Source: CAYSFE01 sp964430225 | Lineage (GTDB): Bacteria > Patescibacteriota > Dojkabacteria > GCA-016699595 > JBAXKR01 | Assembly: GCA_964430225.1 (NCBI GenBank) | Contig: CAYSFE010000007.1 | Location: 1-43,322, forward strand | Direction: 5' to 3' | Length of the DNA stretch: 43,322 nucleotides | Shown here: positions 24,978 through 34,439 of the stretch, one piece after another | How the letters are laid out: each line of letters starts with the position of its first letter | Numbering within the stretch: the stretch's first letter is position 1 | Notes under the pieces: model-generated | What the model was told of the DNA's origin: nothing | The model's database searches: none | The model's input: only the letters and a program-made list of their open reading frames with translations | Position numbers and translations under genes: made by a program

Positions 24978-25476
24978 ATTTTTCTTTAAATTTCTTAAGT
25001 AGTGATACTATTTCCTTCTTCTCAGTTTTATACATCTTAATACTTTCCTCAGGGGTATATTTAAGTTCTGAATATTTCCAAGTACAAAGCTTTGGATCTG
25101 AAAACGGGATAAACTGAACATGAAGATGATCAACAACAGTCATTTGAGCAACCTCACCACCTTCACGAATTAGTGTCCACATCCCCTTTACATCAAACAC
25201 CTTTTTTAAAAGTTTCTTTGTTAAGTAGTTAAACTTACGTATAGTATTCCATTGTTTAACACTTAATTCTTTAGGTGAGGATATGTGTTTTCTTGGTATA
25301 GCCATGAGATGACCATCAGAATATGGGTATTTGTTTTGTACTAAACAAATATCATTTTCCTCATAGATAACGAAATCTTCTTTTAAATCACAAAACACAC
25401 ATTTACCAACACTCTGCCATATTTTTGCATACTCTCCATTTATCCTAGGGTTTTTACTTTTATTATTCTTTTTCAC
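24967..25476 (-). CDS. HIT-superfamily nucleotide hydrolase or phosphorylase
   Basis: 169 aa. CVFCDL is a zinc-type pair at residues 26-29, YPYSDGHLMAIPRKH the conserved HIT N-half, and VVDHLHVQFIP (about 114-124) the active-site histidine motif. The motif reads H-x-H-x-Q rather than the usual H-x-H-x-H; HxHxQ is known from the Ap4A phosphorylase/GalT branches of the superfamily. Acts on a nucleotide phosphoester, substrate unknown. Overlaps its neighbours by 14 and 11 bp in the leuS operon. Confidence 0.82.
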   Translation of the reverse strand: MKKNNKSKNPRINGEYAKIWQSVGKCVFCDLKEDFVIYEENDICLVQNKYPYSDGHLMAIPRKHISSPKELSVKQWNTIRKFNYLTKKLLKKVFDVKGMWTLIREGGEVAQMTVVDHLHVQFIPFSDPKLCTWKYSELKYTPEESIKMYKTEKKEIVSLLKKFKEKYDN

Positions 25477-26032
25477 TTAATGGATCCTTTCTTAATTCCA
25501 TAAAGGTTTTAAATACATCTCCTAATTGTGAACTTACAGCTCTTTGAAGTATTTGGGTTGTTGAAATACCAGGAGATTGTCTATCTACAACAACTACCTT
25601 TCCACCATATTTGTTAACAGTTTTATACTCCTTTGATTCTTTATATTTCTCATTCCAATCTTCTTTTACAGTGACATATACATCTGGTTTTAATAACCCA
25701 AGGGTTGGATTGCAAGAAGCTTCTGGCAGTATTGTTACGAAGTCAACTGTACGGATGTTTGTAAGCATTTCAGCTCTAACTTTCTCATCTAGTATTGGTC
25801 TACCTGGTCCTTTTACTTTCCTAATAGCGTCATTACTACTTACACCTACTACTAATATATCACCATGAGCTTTAGCTTCTTCTAAGTATCTACACTGTCC
25901 TACATGAAGCATATCCCATGCACCTGCTGTAAATACTATCTTTTTCCCCATCTCTTTAAGCTTCTCTTGTAAATCCATGAGATCAGCTTGAGCCACAAGT
26001 CTTTTCTTCCATGCTTTTGAAGCCATATACAT
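25463..26032 (-). CDS. Nucleotidyltransferase of the RfaE2/glycerol-3-phosphate cytidylyltransferase type
   Basis: I place the start at the ATG complementary to 26030-26032 (MYMASKAWKKR), just after the kinase stop; the frame stays open to 26104 but that would overlap the kinase by 62 bp. About 189 aa. FTAGAWDMLHVGQCRYLEEAKAHGD is the nucleotide-binding region (usual tGcFDlLHvGHv; here the second His of HxGH is Gln). VGVSSNDAIRKVKGPGRPI and GISTTQIL complete the RfaE2-like pattern. Joins a nucleotide to a sugar- or alcohol-phosphate. Its kinase neighbour may make the substrate. Substrate unknown. Confidence 0.82.
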   Translation of the reverse strand: MYMASKAWKKRLVAQADLMDLQEKLKEMGKKIVFTAGAWDMLHVGQCRYLEEAKAHGDILVVGVSSNDAIRKVKGPGRPILDEKVRAEMLTNIRTVDFVTILPEASCNPTLGLLKPDVYVTVKEDWNEKYKESKEYKTVNKYGGKVVVVDRQSPGISTTQILQRAVSSQLGDVFKTFMELRKDPLSEKE

Positions 26033-26042
26033 ACAGTAAAAG

Positions 26043-26939
26043 TTAAAATAGGCAGATAACCTTAGATTCCAGAAGTCTATTACGAGTCCTAATGAAATGT
26101 TCATTATCTTTCAAAGACTCATATGGGGTATGGTACAGAAATTTAAAGAAGTCGTAAAGTAGGAAATATTCCACTAAAATATTGATAAGATTAGTAGAAG
26201 GTAGTTTCATCTTTCCTCTTTTAATATATCCTGAAATTAAAAAATATTTTCTAATCTTTTCTTCAGATTTGTATTTACAATCAATTAATAGAAAAGCTAA
26301 TGTTCTTGCAATATCTAAAACTCTAGGTCCATATGCGCACTTTTCAAAATCTATTATCCCGGTTATTTCTTTCTTCGCATTAAATAAAATATTTCCTCTT
26401 ACAAAATCCATATGAAGTATCTGAGAATCTATTGATCTTAGTTCATCAAATACTTTCAAAAACTTCTTGATATTAAATGATGGCAATACATGTAGTTTAT
26501 TCTTCATTGCTTCTAATACCCCTTTATCTTTAAAGTATCTATCCATTTCTTTAAGATGGAGTATTGAAAGATCTAATTCATACTCAATCTCTATGTCCTT
26601 ATATCTAACCCGTTCAAGTATTGTGTGAAGCTTACCCATATATTCTCCTAATCCCTTTATATGTTTCATTGTGTATCCCTCCCATGAGATTGTGCTTCCT
26701 GGAAGGTAAGAATAGAGAATGATTAGGTTTGGAGAAGTGGATATGACTTTAATTCTTTGTTTAACGGGAAGAGCTGGGTAACAAAGTGCCATTATTCTAT
26801 CGGCACTGTCAATTCTTTCTTTTATCCCTTTCTCTTTCTTATATATGCAAAGCATATATTCTTTATTCCCATATTGGAGATGAATTTGCGTGTTCCTATA
26901 TCCTTTGTAACTAGCAAGAATTTTAAGTTTAGTTTCCAT
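26043..26939 (-). CDS. Small-molecule kinase of the aminoglycoside phosphotransferase/choline kinase fold
   Basis: 298 aa. LHMDFVRGNILFN (about residues 173-185) is the catalytic loop with Asp and Asn, and GIIDFEKCAYGPRVLDIARTLAF carries the metal-binding Asp. The N-terminal lobe has NKEYMLCIYK with a possible ATP-binding Lys. This fold phosphorylates choline, ethanolamine, sugars or drugs. Being next to a nucleotidyltransferase suggests a kinase-then-nucleotidyl-transfer pair building an activated headgroup. Nothing points to antibiotic resistance. It starts one base after the leuS stop. Confidence 0.8.
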   Translation of the reverse strand: METKLKILASYKGYRNTQIHLQYGNKEYMLCIYKKEKGIKERIDSADRIMALCYPALPVKQRIKVISTSPNLIILYSYLPGSTISWEGYTMKHIKGLGEYMGKLHTILERVRYKDIEIEYELDLSILHLKEMDRYFKDKGVLEAMKNKLHVLPSFNIKKFLKVFDELRSIDSQILHMDFVRGNILFNAKKEITGIIDFEKCAYGPRVLDIARTLAFLLIDCKYKSEEKIRKYFLISGYIKRGKMKLPSTNLINILVEYFLLYDFFKFLYHTPYESLKDNEHFIRTRNRLLESKVICLF

Positions 26940-26940
26940 A

Positions 26941-29373
26941 CTAAACTACAAAACTAACTATCTTTCCCTTTATATATATTTTCTTTTTAATATCTTTTTC
27001 TTCTAGTTTACCTTTTAATTGTTCTATCGCTTTTACATATACTTCTGCTTCTCCCATATCTTCTGATATATCAAACATAGCTCTTTTCTTTCCATTTACT
27101 TGTACTACTATTGTCTTAGTACCAGTAGATATTAAGCTCTCATCATATGTAGGGAAACTCATTTTATGTATTGATACTGTATTTCCTAGCTTTTCATATA
27201 GCTCATCTGTAATGAAAGGAGCATAAGGAGCTAAGCAAAGTAAAAACTTTGTATAGCTTTCTTTATCTATTCCTTTCTTTTCTTCTACTAAGTTTACAAA
27301 GATCATAAACTCAGAGACTGCTGTATTAAACTTAAAGTCTTTTGTATCACTCTCTACTTTTTTGATAAGCTTATTTACACCAACCACAACATCTTTGTCT
27401 ACAGTTTCTGTTATATGTTCAGATAGGTCATATACTCTTTGTAGGAATTTCCTTACACCTCTAATAGAGTCTATTGACCAAGCCTTAGATATATTTAGTG
27501 GTCCCATGAACATCTCATACATTCTAAGGGTATCAGCACCATATTCTTCACATGTATCAGTAGGGTTAATAACATTTCCCTTACTCTTACTCATCTTTGC
27601 ATGATCAGGTCCTAAAATCATTCCAGGATGTCTTAACTTTAAGAATGGTTCTTCAAAGGCAAGATAACCTTCATCAAAAAGTACTTTTGTAAAGAACCTA
27701 GCATATAGAAGATGAAGTACTGTATGTTCTGCACCTCCAACATATGTATCTACAGGTCCTAACTTATTCATTTTCTCTTTATTTGCAAACTCTAATTCAT
27801 TTTTAGGATCACAGAATCTTAAGAAATACCAAGAAGAATCTACAAAAGTATCTAAAGTATCTACTTCACGTTTAACAGCAGTAGGATACTTTGAACTATC
27901 TATATTATGAAACTTCTCTACATATTTAAGTGGGGATTCTCCTGTTGGTTTAAAGTCTACATCTAGTGGAAGAACAACAGGTAAATCAGTTTCGTTTACA
28001 GGTGTAGCATTCCCATCTTTATCATATACCATAGGAATTGGAGGTCCCCAATATCTCTGACGTGAGATTAACCAATCTCTTAATTTGTATTCAACTTTAC
28101 GTTTTCCAAATCCTTCACTTTCTGCAAAAGTAATCATCTTTTCATATGCTTCTTTACTTGTAAGACCAGAGTAATCTCCTGAGTCTACAAGTACTCCATA
28201 TCCAGCAAATATCTCTTTCTTATCTTCTTTCACTGGTACTTGAACGTTGACCCCATCTACTACTGCATCTATCTCTTTGTTTATTACATCTTTAATAGGG
28301 AGATTAAAATTCTTAGCAAACTCGTTATCTCTTTCATCATGTGCAGGTACTCCCATAATGGCACCTTTAGCATATGTGGAAATGACAAAATCTGAAATGT
28401 ATATTGGGATAAGGTCTTCGTTAAATGGGTTATATGCATATGTTCCTGTAAATACCCCTGTCTTTTCTTTAGAAGAAGTTCTTGTAAGTTCTGATTTCTT
28501 CTTAGCCTCTTCAATATATTTATTCACTTCCTCTAACTTCTCTTCTTTAACTATCTTTTCTACTATTGGATGTTCTGGAGCAAGTGCAATGAAAGTACAT
28601 CCGAATATGGTGTCTAATCTTGTAGTAAATACTTCTATCTTATCTTCATCAAACCCTTCAATGTTAAAACTTAATGTTGCTCCATCTGATTTACCTATCC
28701 AATTCTTTTGAGCAAGCTTGGTACTTTCAGGCCAGTCTAAGTTCTCAAGTCCATCAATTAATCTCTCAGCATAGTCAGTAATCTTAAAGAACCATTGATT
28801 CATCATCTTTTGTAATACTATAGTTCCACATCTTTCACATTTACCATCTACTACTTGTTCATTAGCTAAAACTGTCTGACAAGAAGGACAGTAGTTTACT
28901 AATGCATCTTTTTTGTAAGCCAATCCCTTTTTGTAGAAAAGTAGGAAAAGCCACTGTGTCCATTTATAGTAGTTAGGCCTATGAGTACCTAGTTCCCTAT
29001 CCCAGTCATATGATAATCCAACTCTGTCTATTTGAGTTTTAAATGTTTCAATAGCTTTATCTGTAGTAATACTAGGATGTACTCCGGTCTTTACTGCATA
29101 GTTCTCAGCAGGTAATCCAAATGCATCCCACCCCATAGGGTGAAGTACATTAAATCCCTTCATTCTTAAATACCTAGAATATATATCTGTAGCAGAATAT
29201 CCTTCAACATGTCCTACATGAAGTCCAGCACCTGATGGATATGGAAACATATCTAAGACATATTGTTTAGGTTTAACAGAATTCTCATCCAGTTTGTATA
29301 GCCCTAGCTCTTTCCACTTATTCATCCACTTTGTCTCTAAGGCTTTATGATCGTATGGCATTAAGAAAAACAT
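26941..29373 (-). CDS. leuS: Leucyl-tRNA synthetase
   Basis: 810 aa, normal bacterial length. FPYPSGAGLHVGHVEGYSATD contains the HIGH motif as HVGH (about 52-55). YCPSC and CERCG form the zinc site. TRLDTIFGCTF marks the CP1 editing domain, VDTFVDSSWYF the catalytic core and KMSKSKGN the ATP loop (about residue 590). An alternative start is the ATG at 29361 (MPYDHKALETKW), which resembles other LeuS N-termini. First gene of a six-gene operon with almost no spaces. Confidence 0.97.
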   Translation of the reverse strand: MFFLMPYDHKALETKWMNKWKELGLYKLDENSVKPKQYVLDMFPYPSGAGLHVGHVEGYSATDIYSRYLRMKGFNVLHPMGWDAFGLPAENYAVKTGVHPSITTDKAIETFKTQIDRVGLSYDWDRELGTHRPNYYKWTQWLFLLFYKKGLAYKKDALVNYCPSCQTVLANEQVVDGKCERCGTIVLQKMMNQWFFKITDYAERLIDGLENLDWPESTKLAQKNWIGKSDGATLSFNIEGFDEDKIEVFTTRLDTIFGCTFIALAPEHPIVEKIVKEEKLEEVNKYIEEAKKKSELTRTSSKEKTGVFTGTYAYNPFNEDLIPIYISDFVISTYAKGAIMGVPAHDERDNEFAKNFNLPIKDVINKEIDAVVDGVNVQVPVKEDKKEIFAGYGVLVDSGDYSGLTSKEAYEKMITFAESEGFGKRKVEYKLRDWLISRQRYWGPPIPMVYDKDGNATPVNETDLPVVLPLDVDFKPTGESPLKYVEKFHNIDSSKYPTAVKREVDTLDTFVDSSWYFLRFCDPKNELEFANKEKMNKLGPVDTYVGGAEHTVLHLLYARFFTKVLFDEGYLAFEEPFLKLRHPGMILGPDHAKMSKSKGNVINPTDTCEEYGADTLRMYEMFMGPLNISKAWSIDSIRGVRKFLQRVYDLSEHITETVDKDVVVGVNKLIKKVESDTKDFKFNTAVSEFMIFVNLVEEKKGIDKESYTKFLLCLAPYAPFITDELYEKLGNTVSIHKMSFPTYDESLISTGTKTIVVQVNGKKRAMFDISEDMGEAEVYVKAIEQLKGKLEEKDIKKKIYIKGKIVSFVV

Positions 29374-29389
29374 AAAAGATATGGGAAAT

Positions 29390-29398
29390 ATTATATCA
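29390..29398 (-). promoter_or_regulatory. Extended -10 promoter of the leuS operon
   Basis: On the minus strand TGA TATAAT is a perfect extended -10 box, sixteen bases before the leuS ATG at 29373. The expected leader is about 10 nt (22 nt if the 29361 start is used). No T-box or other leader structure fits in this short space. Confidence 0.55.
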
Positions 29399-29429
29399 TC
29401 TCAAACTTTTCTATATAACTAAATTTTGG

Positions 29430-29435
29430 TATATT
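29430..29435 (+). promoter_or_regulatory. -10 box six bases upstream of the 1202-aa secreted protein gene
   Basis: TGG TATATT, an extended -10, then six bases (TATCTG) to the GTG at 29442. The spacing matches other starts in the window and favours the GTG over the in-frame ATG at 29460. Confidence 0.5.
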
Positions 29436-29441
29436 TATCTG

Positions 29442-32400
29442 GTGAATACTTTAGTAAGTATGAAAAAACATATCCACTTTATTTTAGTTGTGTTTCCTAT
29501 ACTTTTTTTTCTCTTTCTTACTTCAAATTCTAACCTTATCCCTATTGTTGGAGCTCAATCAACAGATAATCCATACCTTACTACTAAAGTAGGATCTAAA
29601 ATATTAGCTAATGGACTTGCTGATTTTGTAACTTTACCTAAGGTAAGTACTGGTGGAGGAACTCAAACTACTGCAAGTAGATTAGGTGCTAACTCAGCAC
29701 AATTAATGATAGAGCTAAATGGTTTAGGCCAAAAGTTTTTAGAAAAGGGATATAACTATGGATGGATATTAGGTATTGTTACTAAAACAGATGAAGTTCC
29801 AGGAGCAGCAGGAATCATAGATGATCTTCAAAAAAATGGAACTAATTTTATCATTCGAGCTTGTTACAATGACGTTAAAGGATGTGACATAGCACCTCGT
29901 GGAGCATCTCAAGATGTAATTAGAAATGACGCAACATCATATGGATATAATGCGATTGCATTAGCTGAGAAATCAAAATATCCATTCTGGATTGTAGGAG
30001 GACATAACGAACCAAACTCTATTGAAAAAAGATCCCCTGATGATGAAGCAGTATTTTTAAAGACTTTTATGGACACTATAAGTAATCCAGCTAACTATAA
30101 AGCTGATTTCTATGAAACAAGAAGTAAGATAAATGTACTTTCTCCTATTCTTGATGCAAACACAGCAACAGTAGGTGACAGCTATAACTTTGAGAAATAT
30201 ATTGAACTAATGGAGAATTCTAAAGCCGCTGGTAACTCAAATATATTTGGTGGGATTGTTGGATTTGCAGTAAATGCATATTCTGTAGATGCCTTAACAA
30301 GAGTATCAAAGTTTGCAGAAACTAGAAAAGTTAAAATATTTGTAACTGAAACTGGTGCAGATGTAGGAAATGGTGAAAGTGTGTCAAATCTAAAGTTTAA
30401 TCAGTTTAAAGTAGATATGTTAGACCAATTTCTAACTAACCCAAACTTCTCAGCTATGTTAATCTTTAATGGGATGCTTACAGATACATATAAATTAAGG
30501 GCAAATGATGCAGATCAAGCCGAAGCCAATAGATTATTACCAAGTAGTTATCCAACCCATGCACATCTTGATGCAAATAAGCTTGAGGTTTGGGATAAAA
30601 TTGAGCCTGCAACGTATTGTGCAGTTAAGGAAGTGGATCCAGGATGTAAAGCTACTGGAGCTTGGCCAATATATTATGAATCACAAATTCTTTCGGCTCT
30701 TTCAACAGCAGCTAGCTCAAATCTATTCATAAGATCATGTGCATATGATTCAGATACAATACCAACAGTAAATAAAGTTCCTTCTGATTCAACAAGTGCA
30801 TATTTTGATATGGTAGATCCTGTAAGATCAGGAGGCAGATTTGAAAATCAAGCCATTGGACAAGTGAAAATACCTACTGGAAGATGTGCAGTCGATAAAG
30901 TACGTGGATATTGTCCATCTGGAAAAGAAATATATGAAGTCTGGGATAATGTTTTGAAAGATGGAGTGTTTACATCAAATATTGTAAATACTGTACAAGT
31001 AAATGTTCCACTTCTTAAGTCTATTGCATCAACAGAAATAAACGGAACTGATGAACTATCATTTACTTCATATGGGGGAGCACTTAACAGAAAAAGATAT
31101 GAAGTGAATAAAGACTTTACTAGAAAAGTAGATGCTACAGCAAAGATTAGAAATATTGATGGAAGTTCAACTCAAGTTTCAATTCCACTTCTAGGTTCAG
31201 CTAATCTTCTATATTCTCGAGATTTTGAAGACTATTCTTCATATGATAGGGATGTAATTAGATCTCCTTTAGATTTTCTACTTGCAACATATAACAATCA
31301 GGCTTCAGTTAGCAGTAGAAGAATTGAAGAAAGATCTACAAACTATGGACTTACAAGTATTTCTGATTTCTCTAAAAAGGGAATGTTAAGATCAACTGGG
31401 ATTGATGAGTTTTCCGTATCAGCTTCAAAGGTATTTCAACCTACAAATGTTCTATCTCCAAATTTCAAACCTGCAGGAAATAATGACGTAATAACTACTC
31501 AATTCAATTCTTCTGAAGTTATGAGTGGAGAAAGTATTGTTAGAAGTACCTTTTTAGATTCTGAGACTGATACTGTAAAATGTTCTGACTTTACTAGTGT
31601 ATTTGGAACTCAACTTAAAGTTCCTGTCGATAGTAGGTTTACCGCAGGATATGGTACTTGTGAAACTACTGAAACACCTTCTGGTGACTACTACCAAGTA
31701 ACAGGGGATGGACAGGTATTAGGTGCAAAACTAGTAGGTCACTACGTAACAATTCCTAAAGAATGTTACAAAGTATGGTGTGCAGATCCTAAAAAGAAAA
31801 AACCATTAACAACTCTAATACCAACAAATACAGTTAAGAAAATAGAGAGTTCTGATAAGAGTAAGATGTTTATTCAAACTGGTAAAACACCTGCTGATAT
31901 GTATTTCTTAAAAAAGATTACTTATCAAGGATCAAATCTTGATTCTATGTCAGCTTTACTTAGAATTATGAGAACAGCATGGGAACAAAGTAACAGACTT
32001 AACTATGATAAAGATAGAAGAATATGCCATAAAGAGATATCTACAACCGTAAACACATATACAAGGCAATATACTGTTTCTAAATTACAAACGAATATTA
32101 AGACAGGGAATAACGATCAGTGTAGTAATCCAAATAATGCGGCATATATAGGAACATTAAGACCAGCTATAAAGGCCGATGATAATACAAAATCATTTGT
32201 AACCTCCTCTGCAGAGATACCTTTCTTAGGTACAGTTGCAGCAATAAATGAAAGACTCTCAAAAGCTGACTACAGTGTGTCTGCAAGCACTCCACTTCAA
32301 GAATGTGGATCTGAAGGGGATAACTACTTTGCATGTTTATGTAAAGAAGATACAGGTAGTACATATATTACAAAAGATCCTGATCCATTAGCAGTATTCC

Positions 32401-33050
32401 TATGTCAAAACGGAATGCTAACTTTAGATGAAATAGCAAAAGCAAAGATAGATCCAAAACTATGTTTAGAAGGCCCAAGAAATCAATCAACTTCAAATAA
32501 TGATGGAGGATTTGGACAATTTATGGGAATTCAAAACTGTGACAATGCAATTAATAATGCTCAATTAAAAACCGCTATTGAAAGAGCAGCGGAAATTGGA
32601 AAAGTTCCAGCTGCTATGATTATGTCAATTTGGCATATAGAAACATCTTGTTCGCATGTTAATACTGAAGACCCAATAAACGATACCTCACTTTTCACAG
32701 AGAATAATTCTACATGTGTAGCTCGAGGGACTTGTGATGTAAGAGGACCATTTCAAATTCTAGATTCTACATTTAATGGATATATTCAAAAAGCATCATT
32801 CAATCAGTGTAGGGCTGCTCTTGGTGTAGATACTGGATCTGCTCCAAATAGGAGTAGATGGGGTGATGCTCTTTGTGTAAGTGCAATAAAATTAGGAAAT
32901 GATGGAGGTAATGTAGCACCACAAAATTGGACCATATCAAATGTTGAAAGTGCCGCAAGGGGGTATCTAGGGGCATGTAGTGATCAAGGTTTAGCATATT
33001 GTGATGTAGTTAAAGCAAACTATGCCCATTATTTAGAAGCAATAAAATAA
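29442..33050 (+). CDS. Secreted glycosidase-like protein with a C-terminal lytic transglycosylase-like domain
   Basis: 1202 aa with a signal peptide (basic KKH, then a long hydrophobic run, likely cleaved after VGA). Residues ~60-340 look like a (beta/alpha)8 glycoside hydrolase of clan A: IVGGHNEPNS (possible acid/base Glu about 190) and IFVTETGADV (possible nucleophile Glu about 303). The middle ~600 residues are cysteine-containing, beta-rich and unrecognised. Residues ~1040-1202 resemble a lysozyme-like lytic transglycosylase: MSIWHIETSC (candidate catalytic Glu about 1067), CDVRGPFQILDSTF, and VVKANYAHYLEA. The likely role is peptidoglycan or surface-glycan cleavage. Catalytic assignments are by motif only. 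Confidence 0.7.
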   Translation: MNTLVSMKKHIHFILVVFPILFFLFLTSNSNLIPIVGAQSTDNPYLTTKVGSKILANGLADFVTLPKVSTGGGTQTTASRLGANSAQLMIELNGLGQKFLEKGYNYGWILGIVTKTDEVPGAAGIIDDLQKNGTNFIIRACYNDVKGCDIAPRGASQDVIRNDATSYGYNAIALAEKSKYPFWIVGGHNEPNSIEKRSPDDEAVFLKTFMDTISNPANYKADFYETRSKINVLSPILDANTATVGDSYNFEKYIELMENSKAAGNSNIFGGIVGFAVNAYSVDALTRVSKFAETRKVKIFVTETGADVGNGESVSNLKFNQFKVDMLDQFLTNPNFSAMLIFNGMLTDTYKLRANDADQAEANRLLPSSYPTHAHLDANKLEVWDKIEPATYCAVKEVDPGCKATGAWPIYYESQILSALSTAASSNLFIRSCAYDSDTIPTVNKVPSDSTSAYFDMVDPVRSGGRFENQAIGQVKIPTGRCAVDKVRGYCPSGKEIYEVWDNVLKDGVFTSNIVNTVQVNVPLLKSIASTEINGTDELSFTSYGGALNRKRYEVNKDFTRKVDATAKIRNIDGSSTQVSIPLLGSANLLYSRDFEDYSSYDRDVIRSPLDFLLATYNNQASVSSRRIEERSTNYGLTSISDFSKKGMLRSTGIDEFSVSASKVFQPTNVLSPNFKPAGNNDVITTQFNSSEVMSGESIVRSTFLDSETDTVKCSDFTSVFGTQLKVPVDSRFTAGYGTCETTETPSGDYYQVTGDGQVLGAKLVGHYVTIPKECYKVWCADPKKKKPLTTLIPTNTVKKIESSDKSKMFIQTGKTPADMYFLKKITYQGSNLDSMSALLRIMRTAWEQSNRLNYDKDRRICHKEISTTVNTYTRQYTVSKLQTNIKTGNNDQCSNPNNAAYIGTLRPAIKADDNTKSFVTSSAEIPFLGTVAAINERLSKADYSVSASTPLQECGSEGDNYFACLCKEDTGSTYITKDPDPLAVFLCQNGMLTLDEIAKAKIDPKLCLEGPRNQSTSNNDGGFGQFMGIQNCDNAINNAQLKTAIERAAEIGKVPAAMIMSIWHIETSCSHVNTEDPINDTSLFTENNSTCVARGTCDVRGPFQILDSTFNGYIQKASFNQCRAALGVDTGSAPNRSRWGDALCVSAIKLGNDGGNVAPQNWTISNVESAARGYLGACSDQGLAYCDVVKANYAHYLEAIK

Positions 33051-33496
33051 TGAATTTACAATTAAGAAATAAAAAACAGATTTTGCTTTTCTTTATTACC
33101 ATAGCCTTTGTAATTGGTTTCTTAGCAATAATTCTATTTTTTAACTTTAGTAACAAAGGACAAAATCCTACTGGAAACAACACAAATGTAGAAGAGATTA
33201 GTTCAAGTACAAGTTCTACTTCTACTACTGAACAAGTACCAGAAAGGATTACGGATCTATTATCATCATTACCCTATCAATCAAGTGACTTTGATGTGTT
33301 CTATGCTGATAAAAAACTAAAAGTATATTCTAGAACTTTAATAGGGGATAATTTAAAAAATGCTTTTCTTACTTGGATTGCCAGGATCCCTAATTTTGCT
33401 ATATCAAAATATATCGTTGAGTACTATGATGCTAACTATATGATGGATTTGAAGATAAAGGCACAAGGTAGCAGTAACTCCCAATTAACTAAGTAA
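33050..33496 (+). CDS. Small single-pass membrane protein
   Basis: 148 aa, start codon sharing one base with the preceding stop (TAATG), so coupled translation is likely. One hydrophobic segment at about residues 12-34 (LLFFITIAFVIGFLAIILFF), then a Ser/Thr-rich linker and ~90 extracytoplasmic residues. No recognised family. May anchor or assist the large secreted protein coded just upstream. Confidence 0.6.
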   Translation: MNLQLRNKKQILLFFITIAFVIGFLAIILFFNFSNKGQNPTGNNTNVEEISSSTSSTSTTEQVPERITDLLSSLPYQSSDFDVFYADKKLKVYSRTLIGDNLKNAFLTWIARIPNFAISKYIVEYYDANYMMDLKIKAQGSSNSQLTK

Positions 33497-33504
33497 TTGA
33501 AATC

Positions 33505-34134
33505 TTGAATAGAATTATTGATAAAGAGACTATAAAAAGAGCTCAGGAGGGTTCGGCTAAAGACTTTGAAACTATATACAACCATTATAGTTCTAAACTC
33601 TTTAGGTACATCTTTTATAAAGTTAGAACTCGTCAAGATGCTGAAGATGTAACTTCAGAAACCTGGGTAAATATTGTTAAAAACTTAAAAACATATTCTT
33701 TTAATAGTAGTTTTAGTACTTGGATATATAGTGTGACAAAAAACATTTTAGCCCAGTACTATAAATCTCTATACGAGAAGAGTGCAGACACATTTGAAGA
33801 TTGGATGGAAGATAGTAAGGCTCTAAAGGATAAAAATGGAAATTTTGATCTTGAGATAGAGAAAATATTTGAAGAAGATGAAGTAAATATATTTGAAGAT
33901 GAGGATGAGGTAAAAGATAAAAAAGAGAAAGAAAATAAAATAATTGAAGTATTTAAATTACTTAAACCAATACAATCTAAATTACTTGAGCTTAGATTTT
34001 TAAAGGGATATAAAATAAAAGAAGCAGCTGAAGAACTTAAAATAAGCGTAAGTAATGCTAAAGTAATGCAAATGAGAGCACTAGATAAAATAAAGAAAAT
34101 ATATGAAGGAAGAAATAAAAGTAAAAAACCATAA
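33505..34134 (+). CDS. ECF-type sigma-70 family RNA polymerase sigma factor
   Basis: 209 aa from a TTG start. Region 2: FETIYNHYSSKLFRYIFYKV, QDAEDVTSETWVNI and FSTWIYSVTKNILAQYY (residues ~22-90). Region 4: LLELRFLKGYKIKEAAEELKISVSNAKVMQMRALDKI (~155-200). The linker is unusually acidic (EDEVNIFEDEDEVKDK). Directs RNA polymerase to a specific promoter set. The next gene overlaps it by 32 bp and codes for a single-pass protein, as anti-sigma factors often are. Confidence 0.88.
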   Translation: MNRIIDKETIKRAQEGSAKDFETIYNHYSSKLFRYIFYKVRTRQDAEDVTSETWVNIVKNLKTYSFNSSFSTWIYSVTKNILAQYYKSLYEKSADTFEDWMEDSKALKDKNGNFDLEIEKIFEEDEVNIFEDEDEVKDKKEKENKIIEVFKLLKPIQSKLLELRFLKGYKIKEAAEELKISVSNAKVMQMRALDKIKKIYEGRNKSKKP

Positions 34135-34435
34135 TTGTAACGAATATAGAAGTAATATATTTGTTGATATGAAGCTTAAGAACATAGCTTTAAATACGTA
34201 TTGTGAGTCATATCATGTAAAAAGATCAAATGATACAATCCGAAATGGGGTAATAGTAGTAACTTTAATAGTACTTGTATTTGGTGTATATACATATATA
34301 AATACATCTAGTGGAGATAGTGTTAGAGTAGTGAGTAGTAATAATGCATCTAGTGTGAATGCTGATGTATTTGATAAACTAACTAAGGAAAGTAATTTAG
34401 AAGCTGAGGTTGATTTAGCCTCGTTTGATTTTTAA
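34103..34435 (+). CDS. Single-pass membrane protein, possible anti-sigma factor
   Basis: 110 aa with one membrane segment at about residues 48-66 (GVIVVTLIVLVFGVYTYI), ~47 residues inside and ~40 outside. It overlaps the sigma gene by 32 bp, the usual layout of sigma/anti-sigma pairs. The N-terminal part has NHNCNEYRSN and a second Cys (TYCESYH) but no clear zinc anti-sigma H-x3-C-x2-C motif. Anti-sigma function is inferred from position and topology only. An internal ATG at 34169 is an alternative start. Confidence 0.55.
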   Translation: MKEEIKVKNHNCNEYRSNIFVDMKLKNIALNTYCESYHVKRSNDTIRNGVIVVTLIVLVFGVYTYINTSSGDSVRVVSSNNASSVNADVFDKLTKESNLEAEVDLASFDF

Positions 34436-34439
34436 ATAT

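Noticed and set aside
26043..26939. Aminoglycoside resistance gene
   Set aside because: The fold matches but it is shared by many metabolic kinases, and the gene sits in a housekeeping operon beside a nucleotidyltransferase.
22459..29373. Long antisense ORFs, for example 28247-28711 and 27362-27604 on the plus strand
   Set aside because: They lie wholly inside leuS on the opposite strand, show no domain motifs, and are explained by the codon bias of an AT-rich gene.
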